From NCBI RefSeq assembly GCF_027594865.1, contig NZ_CP089391.1, positions 868,001-932,000 of the forward strand: a stretch of DNA of 64,000 nt, read 5' to 3'. The translations under genes and the position numbers were made by a program. Under the pieces are notes generated by a model that was given only the letters and a program-made list of their open reading frames with translations, had not been told where the DNA came from and did not search any database. The DNA comes from Bradyrhizobium xenonodulans. GTDB lineage: Bacteria > Pseudomonadota > Alphaproteobacteria > Rhizobiales > Xanthobacteraceae. Shown in pieces: positions 8,079 to 16,454 of this stretch (positions within the stretch are counted from its first letter, which is position 1; each line of letters begins with the position of its first letter).

Positions 8079-9490
8079 GCCTTGAGCCTGCATTGATGAC
8101 GCTTACCGAGGTCGCGCGTGCGATCGCGATGAAGCAGGTCTCCTCGCATGAGGTGACGCGGTCATTGCTGCATCGCATTGCTCAGTGGCAGCCGCATCTC
8201 AACGCCTTCATGTCGATTGAAGCAGAGGCCGCGCTAAAGGCGGCCGAAGCCGCCGACGCCGAGCTCGCCAAGGGCAATGTCCGCGGTCCCTTGCATGGCG
8301 TGCCGCTCGCACACAAGGACATGTATTACGACGCGGGCCACGTCGCGACCTGTGGCTCGCTGATCCGCCGCGATTTCGTCGCGACCACGACGTCCACCGC
8401 CTTGCAGCGCCTGAAGGATGCCGGTCAGGTCCGGCTCGGCACGCTTCACCTTGCCGAATTCGCCTATGGCCCGACCGGCCACAACGCCCATTACGGGCCG
8501 GTGCGAAATCCCTGGAACGTCGCGCACATCACCGGTGGCTCTTCGTCCGGCTCCGGCTCGGCGGTTGCGGCGCGCCTGACCTATGCGGCGCTCGGCTCGG
8601 ATACCGGCGGTTCGATCCGAATGCCCGCGCATTTCTGCGGCGTCACGGGATTGAAAACCACCGTCGGCCGCGTCAGCCGCGCCGGCGCAATGCCGCTGTC
8701 GCAATCGCTCGACACCGTCGGCCCGCTCGCCCGCACTGCCGAGGATTGCGCGCTGCTGCTTGCGCTGATGGCCGGCGCGGACCCTGCGGATTCGACCTGC
8801 AGCCAGGAGCCGCTGTCGGACTATGTCGGCGCGACCAAGGGCTCGTTGAAGGGCCTGAGGATCGGCGTGCCCGCGTCCTTCTATGTCGACGATCTCGACA
8901 GCGAGGTCGCGCGCGTGCTGGACGAGACCATCGCGGTGCTCAAGCGCGAGGGTGCCGACATCGTCAAGGTCGAGCTGCCGGACCAGCGGCAATTGAATTC
9001 GGCGAGTCAGCTCGTGCTCGCGGCGGAAGCCGCCGCCTTCCACAAGCGCTGGATGATCGAGCGTCCGCAGGATTATGGCGCGCAGGTCCTGATGCGGCTT
9101 CAGAACGGGCTCGCCGTGCCCGCCATTACGTATCTCGAGGCGATGCGCTGGCGTGGCCCGGCACTTGCCGCACACAATGCGGCGACCACAGGCGTCGATG
9201 CGGTGATTGCGCCGGCCTCGCCGATGCCGGCGCCGACCATCGAGGAGAGCGATGTCGGCGGCGGCCCGAACGCACCGGCAATGGTGCAGCGGCTGACGCT
9301 GTTCACCCGCCCGGTGAATTTTCTCGGCCTGCCGTCGCTCACGGTGCCCTCCGGCTTCACCAAGAGCGGCCTGCCGGTCGGCATGCAGCTGATCGGCCGC
9401 TGCTTCGATGAAGCGACCCTGCTCACCATCGGCGCCGCCTTCCAGCGCGCCACCGACTATCACGATCGATTGCCGAAGCTGCCGTCATGA
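8075..9490 (+). CDS. Amidase-signature enzyme, AtzE/GatA-like
   Basis: Cytoplasmic amidase hydrolysing a C-N amide bond, 471 aa. The Ser-cisSer-Lys triad is visible: Lys-81 in HKDM, the serine of GGSSSGSG (154-161) and nucleophile Ser-180 in GSDTGGSIR. The gene is embedded between the two ATPases of a peptide-type ABC importer and overlaps an AtzG-like gene upstream, so the substrate is probably what the transporter brings in. Family neighbours include GatA, AtzE, and mandelamide or indoleacetamide hydrolases; the sequence alone does not choose among them. The stop overlaps the next start by 4 bp. Confidence 0.9.
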   Translation: MSLEPALMTLTEVARAIAMKQVSSHEVTRSLLHRIAQWQPHLNAFMSIEAEAALKAAEAADAELAKGNVRGPLHGVPLAHKDMYYDAGHVATCGSLIRRDFVATTTSTALQRLKDAGQVRLGTLHLAEFAYGPTGHNAHYGPVRNPWNVAHITGGSSSGSGSAVAARLTYAALGSDTGGSIRMPAHFCGVTGLKTTVGRVSRAGAMPLSQSLDTVGPLARTAEDCALLLALMAGADPADSTCSQEPLSDYVGATKGSLKGLRIGVPASFYVDDLDSEVARVLDETIAVLKREGADIVKVELPDQRQLNSASQLVLAAEAAAFHKRWMIERPQDYGAQVLMRLQNGLAVPAITYLEAMRWRGPALAAHNAATTGVDAVIAPASPMPAPTIEESDVGGGPNAPAMVQRLTLFTRPVNFLGLPSLTVPSGFTKSGLPVGMQLIGRCFDEATLLTIGAAFQRATDYHDRLPKLPS

Positions 9491-10461
9491 CAAAGCTCGT
9501 CGAGATATCAGGCCTCAACATCCGCTTCACCGGGGAGCGCACGGTCTATGCCGTGAACGACCTCAATCTCTCGCTTGGTGACGGCGAGGTGCTGGGCCTG
9601 CTCGGCGAGTCCGGTTCGGGAAAAAGCGTGACGTTGCGTGCGCTGATGCGGCTGTTGCCGAAGAAGCGCACGCAGATCACGGGCAAGGTCAACGTGATGG
9701 GCCGTGACGTGCTCGCGATGAACGACGAGGAGCTGTCGTCATTTCGCGGCCAGACCGTCTCGATGATCTTCCAGGAGCCGGCGCTCGCGCTCGATCCGGT
9801 CTACACCATCGGTGCGCAGATCGCCGAAAGCGTCGTGCGCCACGAAGGCAAGTCTTATGCGGAAGGGCGGGCGAGGGCGCTCGACATGCTCGAGGTCGTG
9901 CGTATTCCATCGGCCAAGCGCCGACTGGATGCCTATCCGCACGAGATGTCGGGCGGCATGCGCCAGCGCGCGATGATCGCGCTCGCACTCGCCTGCCGGC
10001 CAAAGATCCTGCTGGCGGACGAGCCGACCACCGCGCTCGATGCCACCGTGCAGATCCAGATCCTGCTGCTGCTCCGCGAATTGCAGCGCGAGTTCGGCAT
10101 GTCCGTCATCTTCGTTACCCACGACATTGGTGTTGCGATCGAGATCTGCGACCGCGTCGCGGTGATGTATGCCGGCCAGGTCGTGGAGCAGGGTACGCTG
10201 CGCGACATCGTCCGCTCCCCGGTCCACCCTTACGCCAAGGGCCTGCTGGCCTCCACCATTCACGGCGCCAAACGGGGGCAGCGCCTCGAGACCATCCCCG
10301 GTACCCCGCCGTCGCTGTCCGAGAAGCCCCACAACTGCTCCTTCGCCCCCCGCTGCAAGCTCGCCGAGCCGCGTTGCCTCGAGCAATTGCCTGCCAATGT
10401 GGAGGTCGGGCCGGGCCGGGCGGCGCGGTGCGTGCTGGCCGAGCCGGTGGTGGCACCGTAG
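9487..10461 (+). CDS. ABC transporter ATP-binding protein, DppD/OppD type
   Basis: Second ATPase of the importer and last gene of the operon, 324 aa. Walker A GESGSGKS lies at 40-47, signature SGGMRQR at 155-161 and Walker B ILLADEP at 174-180; the C-terminal oligopeptide extension with [14 protein letters not shown] is intact. It is unusual that OppD and OppF types are separated by the amidase pair instead of being adjacent, which ties the amidase to the transporter genetically. Confidence 0.94.
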   Translation: MTKLVEISGLNIRFTGERTVYAVNDLNLSLGDGEVLGLLGESGSGKSVTLRALMRLLPKKRTQITGKVNVMGRDVLAMNDEELSSFRGQTVSMIFQEPALALDPVYTIGAQIAESVVRHEGKSYAEGRARALDMLEVVRIPSAKRRLDAYPHEMSGGMRQRAMIALALACRPKILLADEPTTALDATVQIQILLLLRELQREFGMSVIFVTHDIGVAIEICDRVAVMYAGQVVEQGTLRDIVRSPVHPYAKGLLASTIHGAKRGQRLETIPGTPPSLSEKPHNCSFAPRCKLAEPRCLEQLPANVEVGPGRAARCVLAEPVVAP

Positions 10462-10715
10462 TCGGTGCGCTCCCTTTTCCCGCACGCGGGAGGCCTGATA
10501 GCCGCGCGCGCCTCGATCCGGAATTCCTCCACGACAACACCGACTTGTCACCGTTCACCGGGCGCACGCGGCGAAGACCGGCTCTACTGTGCATGGGGTT
10601 GTTTTCGACATTTTTGTTTTCGCAGGCCCAACCGGGTGGGCGGGAACAGCATTCACACCTCATTCATCCCGGTTCCCGTTCCATGCGGGGCATTCACGGA
10701 AGAGGGACCCCACTT

Positions 10716-10985
10716 ATGTACATTTCCAACGAAGGCCTGCTTGTCATCCTGTTCGTCGGCTTGGTTGCCGGCTGGCTGGCGGGCAAGATCGTCCGGGGCG
10801 CCGGGTTCGGCATCATCGGCGACATCGTGATCGGCATCGCCGGCGCGCTGGTGGCGAGCCTTTTGTTTCCGAAACTCGGCATCCGTCTCGGCACCGGGCT
10901 CGTGTCCGAGATCATCTACTCCGCCATCGGCGCGGTCATCCTGCTCCTGGTGGTCCGCCTGGTACGCGGTGGCGGCCGGCTGTAG
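10716..10985 (+). CDS. GlsB/YeaQ/YmgE family stress-associated membrane protein
   Basis: Small inner-membrane protein of 89 aa with three hydrophobic segments (about 7-26, 32-50, 62-82) and the glycine-rich LVAGWLAGKIVRGAGFGIIGD pattern of the transglycosylase-associated family. The ATG at 10716 follows AGAGGGA at a normal distance; the longer open frame upstream is not hydrophobic and is ignored. Members are often induced by general stress; no such promoter was clear here. It stands alone between the ABC operon and the secretion genes. Confidence 0.85.
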   Translation: MYISNEGLLVILFVGLVAGWLAGKIVRGAGFGIIGDIVIGIAGALVASLLFPKLGIRLGTGLVSEIIYSAIGAVILLLVVRLVRGGGRL

Positions 10986-11242
10986 CGGCCGGCTTCGCCC
11001 GATTGGAACTTTTCGCCTCTCCCCGGCTGGGGAGAGGCCGCGATGTCTGCTATAAAAAGCCGCAAAGACTGTGAAATACCGGACTTGCGCACGGGGCCGT
11101 CAGGGGGTGATGTGGCCCGTCAGGGATCTGGATTAATTCGGCCGCGCTCGTCGCGGGGAACACGATGTTAATCCGGGTCGCGTACCCCTGAACTGTCTAT
11201 GAAATCAGGGGCATTGCCCCTTACCCGAAAGAGATCAGACTG
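10986..11242. other. Intergenic leader before the type I secretion genes
   Basis: No convincing gene. A GGATTAA / TTAATCC inverted repeat with a 31-bp spacer lies at 11130-11174, and a short GGGGC-ATT-GCCCC hairpin near 11210. A truncated family-B arm (CTCTCCCCGG...) sits near 11018-11040. Function unknown. Confidence 0.4.
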
Positions 11243-12988
11243 ATGGCAGCCGTACCTGGCGTCCGCCGTTCAGAGCTCGGTGACGCCCTGCGTGCTTGTC
11301 GCACGGCGTTCGTCGGCGTCGGCTTGATGAGCTGCATGATCAACCTGCTCTATCTGACCGGGTCGATCTTCATGCTGGAGGTCTACGACCGGGTGCTGCC
11401 GAGCCGCAGCATTCCGACCCTGGTCGGCCTGATCATTCTCGCCGGCTTCCTCTATATGGCGCAGGGCGTCCTCGACATGATCCGCAACCGGATCCTCGGG
11501 CGGATCGGCACCGCGCTGGACGAAGCCCTCAACAAGCGCGTGTTCGACACCGTGGTGCGCCTGCCGCTCCTGGTGGGCAGCCGCAACGAGGGGCTCCAGC
11601 CGCTGCGCGACCTCGACAATGTCCGCTCCTTCCTCGGCGGCATGGGGCCGAGCGCATTCTTCGATCTGCCCTGGCTGCCACTCTATCTCGCCATCTGCTT
11701 CGCCTTCCACGTCATGATCGGCGTGACCGCCCTGGTCGGCGCCGTCATCCTGGTCGGGCTGACGATCGTCACCGAATTCATGTCCCGCCAGCCGGCGAAG
11801 GAGGCGATGGGCCTTGCCGCCCAGCGCAACGATCTCGCGGCGTCCAGCCGCCGCAACGCCGAAGTCATGGTGTCGATGGGCATGACCGGCCGGATGAACG
11901 CGCGCTGGAGCGAGGCCAACGAAAGATATCTCGACGGCAACCAGCGTGCGAGCGACGTCGCCGGCGGCCTCGGCGCGGTCGCAAAAGTGCTGCGCATGAT
12001 GCTGCAATCGGCCGTGCTCGCCGTCGGCGCCTATCTCGTCATCCACCAGGAGGCGACCGCCGGCATCATCATCGCCGGTTCGATCCTCTCCGCCCGCGCG
12101 CTGGCGCCGGTCGATCTGGCCATCGCGCACTGGAAATCCTTCGTCGCCGCACGTCAGAGCTGGCAGCGCCTCACCCGTCTGCTGGAGCAGATGCCGGCGC
12201 AGACGATGCCGACCCAGTTGCAGGCGCCAACCAGCCGCCTGTCTGTCGAAGGCATCGCCATGGTGCCGCCGGGCGACCAGCGCCTCATCGTGCAGGATGT
12301 CACCTTCGCGCTCACTGCCGGCAACGGCCTCGGCGTGATCGGGCCGAGCGGATCCGGCAAATCCTCGCTGATCCGCGCGCTGGTCGGTGTCTGGCATCCG
12401 GTGCGCGGCAAGGTGCGGCTCGACGGCGCCGCGCTCGACCAATGGTCGAGCGACATGCTCGGCCGCCACATCGGCTATCTGCCGCAGGACGTCGAGCTGT
12501 TCGGCGGCACCATTGCGCAGAACATCAGCCGCTTCGATCCCGAGGCGACGTCTGACGGCATCATCACCGCGGCCAAGGAGGCCGGCGTGCACGAGCTGAT
12601 CATCAAGATGCGCGAGGGCTACAACACGCAGGTCGGCGAGCAGGGCACCGCGCTCTCCGCAGGCCAGGCGCAGCGCGTGGCGCTGGCGCGTGCGCTCTAC
12701 GGCAATCCGTTCCTGATCGTGCTCGACGAGCCCAATTCCAATCTCGACACCGAGGGCGACGAGGCGCTGACCCGCGCCATCCGTGCGGCACGCGAGCGCG
12801 GCGCCATCGTCATCGTGGTGGCGCACCGTCCCATCGGCGTCGAGGCGGTCGATCAGATCCTGGTGCTGCGCGATGGCCGCATGCAGGCCTTCGGACCGAA
12901 GGAGCAGGTGCTTGCCCAGGTGCTTCAGCCGCGCGTGACGCCGCCGGCCCCGATCAAGATCGTCAGTGAAGGCGGAGCCAAGGCATGA
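11243..12988 (+). CDS. Type I secretion system permease/ATPase (PrtD-like ABC exporter)
   Basis: Inner-membrane ABC exporter half-transporter, 581 aa, that pairs with an HlyD protein and an outer-membrane TolC to export proteins in one step. Residues 20-310 form the six-helix domain, beginning with TAFVGVGLMSCMINLLYLTG. The ATPase has Walker A GPSGSGKSS near 366-374, signature LSAGQAQR near 470 and Walker B FLIVLDEPNSNLD near 488. The next gene overlaps it by 4 bp. The substrate and TolC are not in the window, and no RTX nonapeptide-rich protein is adjacent. Confidence 0.9.
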   Translation: MAAVPGVRRSELGDALRACRTAFVGVGLMSCMINLLYLTGSIFMLEVYDRVLPSRSIPTLVGLIILAGFLYMAQGVLDMIRNRILGRIGTALDEALNKRVFDTVVRLPLLVGSRNEGLQPLRDLDNVRSFLGGMGPSAFFDLPWLPLYLAICFAFHVMIGVTALVGAVILVGLTIVTEFMSRQPAKEAMGLAAQRNDLAASSRRNAEVMVSMGMTGRMNARWSEANERYLDGNQRASDVAGGLGAVAKVLRMMLQSAVLAVGAYLVIHQEATAGIIIAGSILSARALAPVDLAIAHWKSFVAARQSWQRLTRLLEQMPAQTMPTQLQAPTSRLSVEGIAMVPPGDQRLIVQDVTFALTAGNGLGVIGPSGSGKSSLIRALVGVWHPVRGKVRLDGAALDQWSSDMLGRHIGYLPQDVELFGGTIAQNISRFDPEATSDGIITAAKEAGVHELIIKMREGYNTQVGEQGTALSAGQAQRVALARALYGNPFLIVLDEPNSNLDTEGDEALTRAIRAARERGAIVIVVAHRPIGVEAVDQILVLRDGRMQAFGPKEQVLAQVLQPRVTPPAPIKIVSEGGAKA

Positions 12989-14319
12989 GCACGATGGCCA
13001 TTGGCGGCACGAAGCCTGCCGCAAAGAAAACCGTGCGGCAGTCAATCCAGTTTCACCTGATGCTCGGGCTCGGGATCGTGCTGGTCCTGGTCGTCGGTCT
13101 CGGCGGCTGGTCGTCGACCGTGCTGATCTCGGGCGCGCTGATCGCGCCGGGCCAGATCGTGGTCGAGTCCAACGTCAAGAAGGTGCAGCACCCGACCGGC
13201 GGCGTGGTCGGCGAGCTGCGCGCCCACGACGGCGACGTGGTCAAGGCCGGCGACATCGTGGTGCGGCTCGACGACACCGTCACCAAGGCGAACCTCGCCA
13301 TCGTCACCAAGAATCTCGATGCGGCGCAGGCGCGCACGGCCCGGCTCCAGGCCGAGCAGCGCGGTCTCGACAGGATTGAGTTTCCGCAAGCCCTGCTCGA
13401 TCGCGGCAATGACCCTGATGTCAAGGCGCTGCTCGCCGCCGAGACCAAGTTGTTCGACGTTCGCGTCAACGGCCGCGCCGGCCAGAAGGCGCAGCTCCGC
13501 GAACGCGTGCTTCAGCTCAACGAGGAAATCGAGGGCCTGTCCGCGCAGGAGAGAGCCAAGGACAAGGAGATCGGGCTGATCCAGAACGAGCTCACGGGTG
13601 TCCGCGACCTCTACGACAAGCGTCTGGTCCAGATATCGCGCCTGACCCAGCTCGAGCGCGACAGCGCCCGCCTCAACGGCGAACGCGCGCAGTACATCGC
13701 ATCGCGGGCGCAGGCCAAGGGCAAGATCACCGAGACCGAGCTCCAGATCATCCAGGTCGACAAGGACATGGTGAGCGAGGTCTCCAAGGATCTGCGCGAG
13801 ACCAACGACAAGATCGGCGAAATGATCGAGCGCAAGGTCGCCGCCGAAGACCAGCTCCGTCGCGTCGACATCCGTGCGCCGCAGGACGGCATGGTGCTGC
13901 AATCGACGGTGCACACCGTCGGCGGCGTCGTCACCGCCGGCGACGCCATCATGCTGATCGTGCCGCAGGCCGACGACCTCCAGGTCGAGGCCAAGGTGAA
14001 TCCGGTCGATATCGACAAGCTCCAGATCGGCCAGAAGACGCTGCTGCGCCTGTCCGCCTTCAACCAGCGCACCACGCCCGAGCTCAACGGCCTCGTCACC
14101 CGGGTCTCGCCCGACGTCACCACCGACCAGCGCACCGGCCAGAGCTATTACACCATCCGCGTCTCGATGCCCGCAGAAGAGGTTGCCCGGCTCGGCGATT
14201 CCAAGCTGATCCCCGGCATGCCGGCGGAAGCCTTCGTCCAGACCGGCGACCGCACGATGCTGTCCTACCTGATGAAGCCGCTGCACGATCAACTGATGCG
14301 GGCGTTCAGGGAGAAGTGA
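12985..14319 (+). CDS. HlyD-family type I secretion periplasmic adaptor
   Basis: Membrane-fusion subunit of 444 aa linking the ABC exporter to the outer membrane. One membrane helix at about 28-52 (MLGLGIVLVLVVGLGGWSST), a lipoyl half near 65-100, a long helical hairpin around 110-290 with heptad-like charged sequence, then the returning lipoyl half and the C-terminal beta domain ending in a FREK tail. Length and order match PrtE/HlyD proteins. The start overlaps the exporter stop (ATGA), indicating translational coupling. Confidence 0.92.
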   Translation: MSTMAIGGTKPAAKKTVRQSIQFHLMLGLGIVLVLVVGLGGWSSTVLISGALIAPGQIVVESNVKKVQHPTGGVVGELRAHDGDVVKAGDIVVRLDDTVTKANLAIVTKNLDAAQARTARLQAEQRGLDRIEFPQALLDRGNDPDVKALLAAETKLFDVRVNGRAGQKAQLRERVLQLNEEIEGLSAQERAKDKEIGLIQNELTGVRDLYDKRLVQISRLTQLERDSARLNGERAQYIASRAQAKGKITETELQIIQVDKDMVSEVSKDLRETNDKIGEMIERKVAAEDQLRRVDIRAPQDGMVLQSTVHTVGGVVTAGDAIMLIVPQADDLQVEAKVNPVDIDKLQIGQKTLLRLSAFNQRTTPELNGLVTRVSPDVTTDQRTGQSYYTIRVSMPAEEVARLGDSKLIPGMPAEAFVQTGDRTMLSYLMKPLHDQLMRAFREK

Positions 14320-14340
14320 CGCGCGCCACAGCTTCGGTCT

Positions 14341-14432
14341 CGTAGGGTGGGCAAAGGCGCGAAAGCGCCGTGCCCACCATTCTTCGCAGAACGAACAGGA
14401 TGGTGGGCACGCTTCGCTTTGCCCACCCTACG
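14341..14432. repeat. Interspersed palindrome, family A copy 2
   Basis: Same orientation and arms as the copy at 1201-1292; the loop section differs (contains TTCTTCGCAGAACGAAC). It lies between the secretion pair and the AMP nucleosidase gene, both rightward. Confidence 0.9.
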
Positions 14433-14489
14433 GCTCCTCCTTCTTTGCTATAGTTCGATTCAAGCCCCAGCAACCCCGGCGGTCGAACA

Positions 14490-15959
14490 ATGCAATCTCC
14501 ACCCACCATCGCCACCGAATCCTTCGCCGATGCGTCCCTCGCCGTTGCCCGTCTCGAGGAGATCTACGAGCGCAACACGAAGTTCCTGCGCGACCGGTTC
14601 GAGGCCTATGTTGGCGGCGAAGCGGTCACGACGCGGGTGCGGGCCTATTATCCGTTCGTGCGTGTCACCACCGCGACGCATGCCCGGCTGGATTCGCGTC
14701 TCGCCTACGGCTTCGTCGCCGGCCCCGGCGTGCACGAGACCAGCGTGACGCGGCCGGACCTGTTCCGCGCCTATCTCACTGAGCAGATCGGATTGTTGAT
14801 CCAGAACCACGGTGTCCCCGTCGAGATCGGTGAATCCGCCGAGCCGATCCCGATCCACTTCGCCTATCGCCGCGACATCAACATCGAGGCGGCGATCACC
14901 ACCAGCGAAAATTCCCCTGTCGCGCGCTCGCTGCGCGATGCCTTCGACGTGCCTGATCTCGCAACGATGGACGATTCGATTGCGGATGGGACCTTCGAGC
15001 TGCAACCGGGCGCACCCGAGCCGCTGTCGCTGTTCCGGGCCGCCCGTGTCGATTACTCGCTGCGCCGGCTCTATCACTACACCGGCACCGACCCGGAGCA
15101 TTTCCAGAACTTTGTCATTTTCACCAACTACCAGTTCTATGTCGACGCCTTCGCGCAAGCCTGCCAGCAGCGGCTTCAGTCCGGCGAGGCCGGTCTCGAC
15201 GCTTTCGTCGCGCCCGGCAATGTCATTATGCGCAGCGGCGGTGCCACCAGCGGGGATGCGCCCATGCGTACGCCGCAGATGCCGGCCTTTCATCTGGTCA
15301 TGCCTGGCTATCGCGGCATCACGCTGATCAATATCGGCACCGGCCCGTCCAACGCGCGCAACGTCACCGACCATGTCGCGGTGCTGCGCCCGCATGCCTG
15401 GCTGATGCTCGGCCATTGCGCGGGCCTGCGCAACACGCAGCGGCTCGGCGACTACGTGCTCGCGCATGGTTACGTACGCGAGGATCATGTGCTCGACCGC
15501 GAGCTGCCGCTGTGGGTGCCGATCCCGGCGCTGGCCGAGATGCAGGTCGCGCTCGAACAGGCGGTCGAGGACGTCACCGGCCTCGAAGGCTTCGAGCTCA
15601 AGCGCCTGATGCGCACCGGCACCGTCGCCAGCGTCGACAACCGCAACTGGGAGATCTCGGGGCCTGAGGTGATCCGCCGCCTGTCGCAATCGCGCGCGGT
15701 CGCGCTGGACATGGAATCGGCCGCGATCGCCGCCAACGGCTACCGCTTCCGCGTCCCCTACGGCACGCTGCTATGCGTCTCGGACAAGCCGCTGCACGGC
15801 GAGATCAAGCTCGCGGGCATGGCCAGCGAATTCTACCGCCGCCGCGTCGGCCAGCATCTCGAGATCGGCCTGAAGGCGCTGGAGCGGCTCAAGCAGCAGG
15901 AATCGGAGCGGCTGCATTCGCGAAAGCTCCGCAGTTTCGCCGAAGTCGCGTTCCAGTAG
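14490..15959 (+). CDS. amn: AMP nucleosidase
   Basis: Hydrolyses AMP to adenine and ribose 5-phosphate, controlling adenylate pools; cytoplasmic hexamer in characterised relatives. The 489-aa protein has the N-terminal AMP nucleosidase domain (roughly 20-180) and the C-terminal phosphorylase-like domain (about 260-470), including the nucleoside-binding stretch VALDMESAAIAANGYRFRVP with the Met-Glu-Ser motif of this superfamily. Length is that of full Amn. The gene stands alone, downstream of a palindromic repeat. No ribosome-binding site of note precedes the ATG. Confidence 0.92.
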   Translation: MQSPPTIATESFADASLAVARLEEIYERNTKFLRDRFEAYVGGEAVTTRVRAYYPFVRVTTATHARLDSRLAYGFVAGPGVHETSVTRPDLFRAYLTEQIGLLIQNHGVPVEIGESAEPIPIHFAYRRDINIEAAITTSENSPVARSLRDAFDVPDLATMDDSIADGTFELQPGAPEPLSLFRAARVDYSLRRLYHYTGTDPEHFQNFVIFTNYQFYVDAFAQACQQRLQSGEAGLDAFVAPGNVIMRSGGATSGDAPMRTPQMPAFHLVMPGYRGITLINIGTGPSNARNVTDHVAVLRPHAWLMLGHCAGLRNTQRLGDYVLAHGYVREDHVLDRELPLWVPIPALAEMQVALEQAVEDVTGLEGFELKRLMRTGTVASVDNRNWEISGPEVIRRLSQSRAVALDMESAAIAANGYRFRVPYGTLLCVSDKPLHGEIKLAGMASEFYRRRVGQHLEIGLKALERLKQQESERLHSRKLRSFAEVAFQ

Positions 15960-16037
15960 GACGCAGCACCTCTTTGCGGCTGACAAGCCGAAGAATTTTC
16001 ATCATTGTCGGCGCGGGGGCCGACCGGACTGTTTTCA

Positions 16038-16313
16038 ATGCCGCTGATGCGCGACAAGATCATTGGTCATGATCTCGAACGGCTTGCCTTCCGCTTCACG
16101 ATGATGAGCGCGGACGACGTCGTGCAGTGCCAGATCAGCGATGCCGCGATGGACGAGCTCGCGGGCATGCAGGGCACCGAAAGCAGCGCGCGCCAGGCGC
16201 AATTCCTGTCGCTGCGCGAGACCATTGAACGGATCGCGTCGGACCTCTACGACGAGTCGCCGCGATTCAAGGGCTATGTGGTGCGGATTTTCATGCGGCA
16301 TCTGGGAAGGTAG
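16038..16313 (+). CDS. DUF1488 domain protein
   Basis: Small protein of 91 aa beginning MPLMRDKIIGHDLERLAF. The pattern (F-x-F-T-M near residue 18, then VVQCQISDAAMDELAG, then RETIERIASDLYDE) resembles the DUF1488 family, whose members are short cytoplasmic proteins of unknown function. The ATG at 16038 is chosen over an upstream start because the earlier residues are not family-like. It is followed within 20 bp by the palindrome that the IS element has split. No function can be assigned. Confidence 0.72.
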   Translation: MPLMRDKIIGHDLERLAFRFTMMSADDVVQCQISDAAMDELAGMQGTESSARQAQFLSLRETIERIASDLYDESPRFKGYVVRIFMRHLGR

Positions 16314-16408
16314 CTGTCGCTCCACTCTCCGCTGTCATGCCCCGGCTTGTCCGGGGCATCCAGTACCCCGCGGCCCATCGATTCAATCACGACCGTTTCG
16401 GAGTACTG

Positions 16409-16439
16409 GGCGGATTCAACCGCTCGTCGCAACACCCTG
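16409..16439 (+). repeat. IS30 element left inverted repeat
   Basis: 31 bp, perfectly complementary to 17799-17829. Confidence 0.93.
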
Positions 16440-16454
16440 AACAAGGAGGTTGCG

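Noticed and set aside
10630..10715. GGAAC near 10640 as a stress promoter for the GlsB-type gene
   Set aside because: The nearest GTT is 24 bp downstream, well beyond the EcfG spacing.
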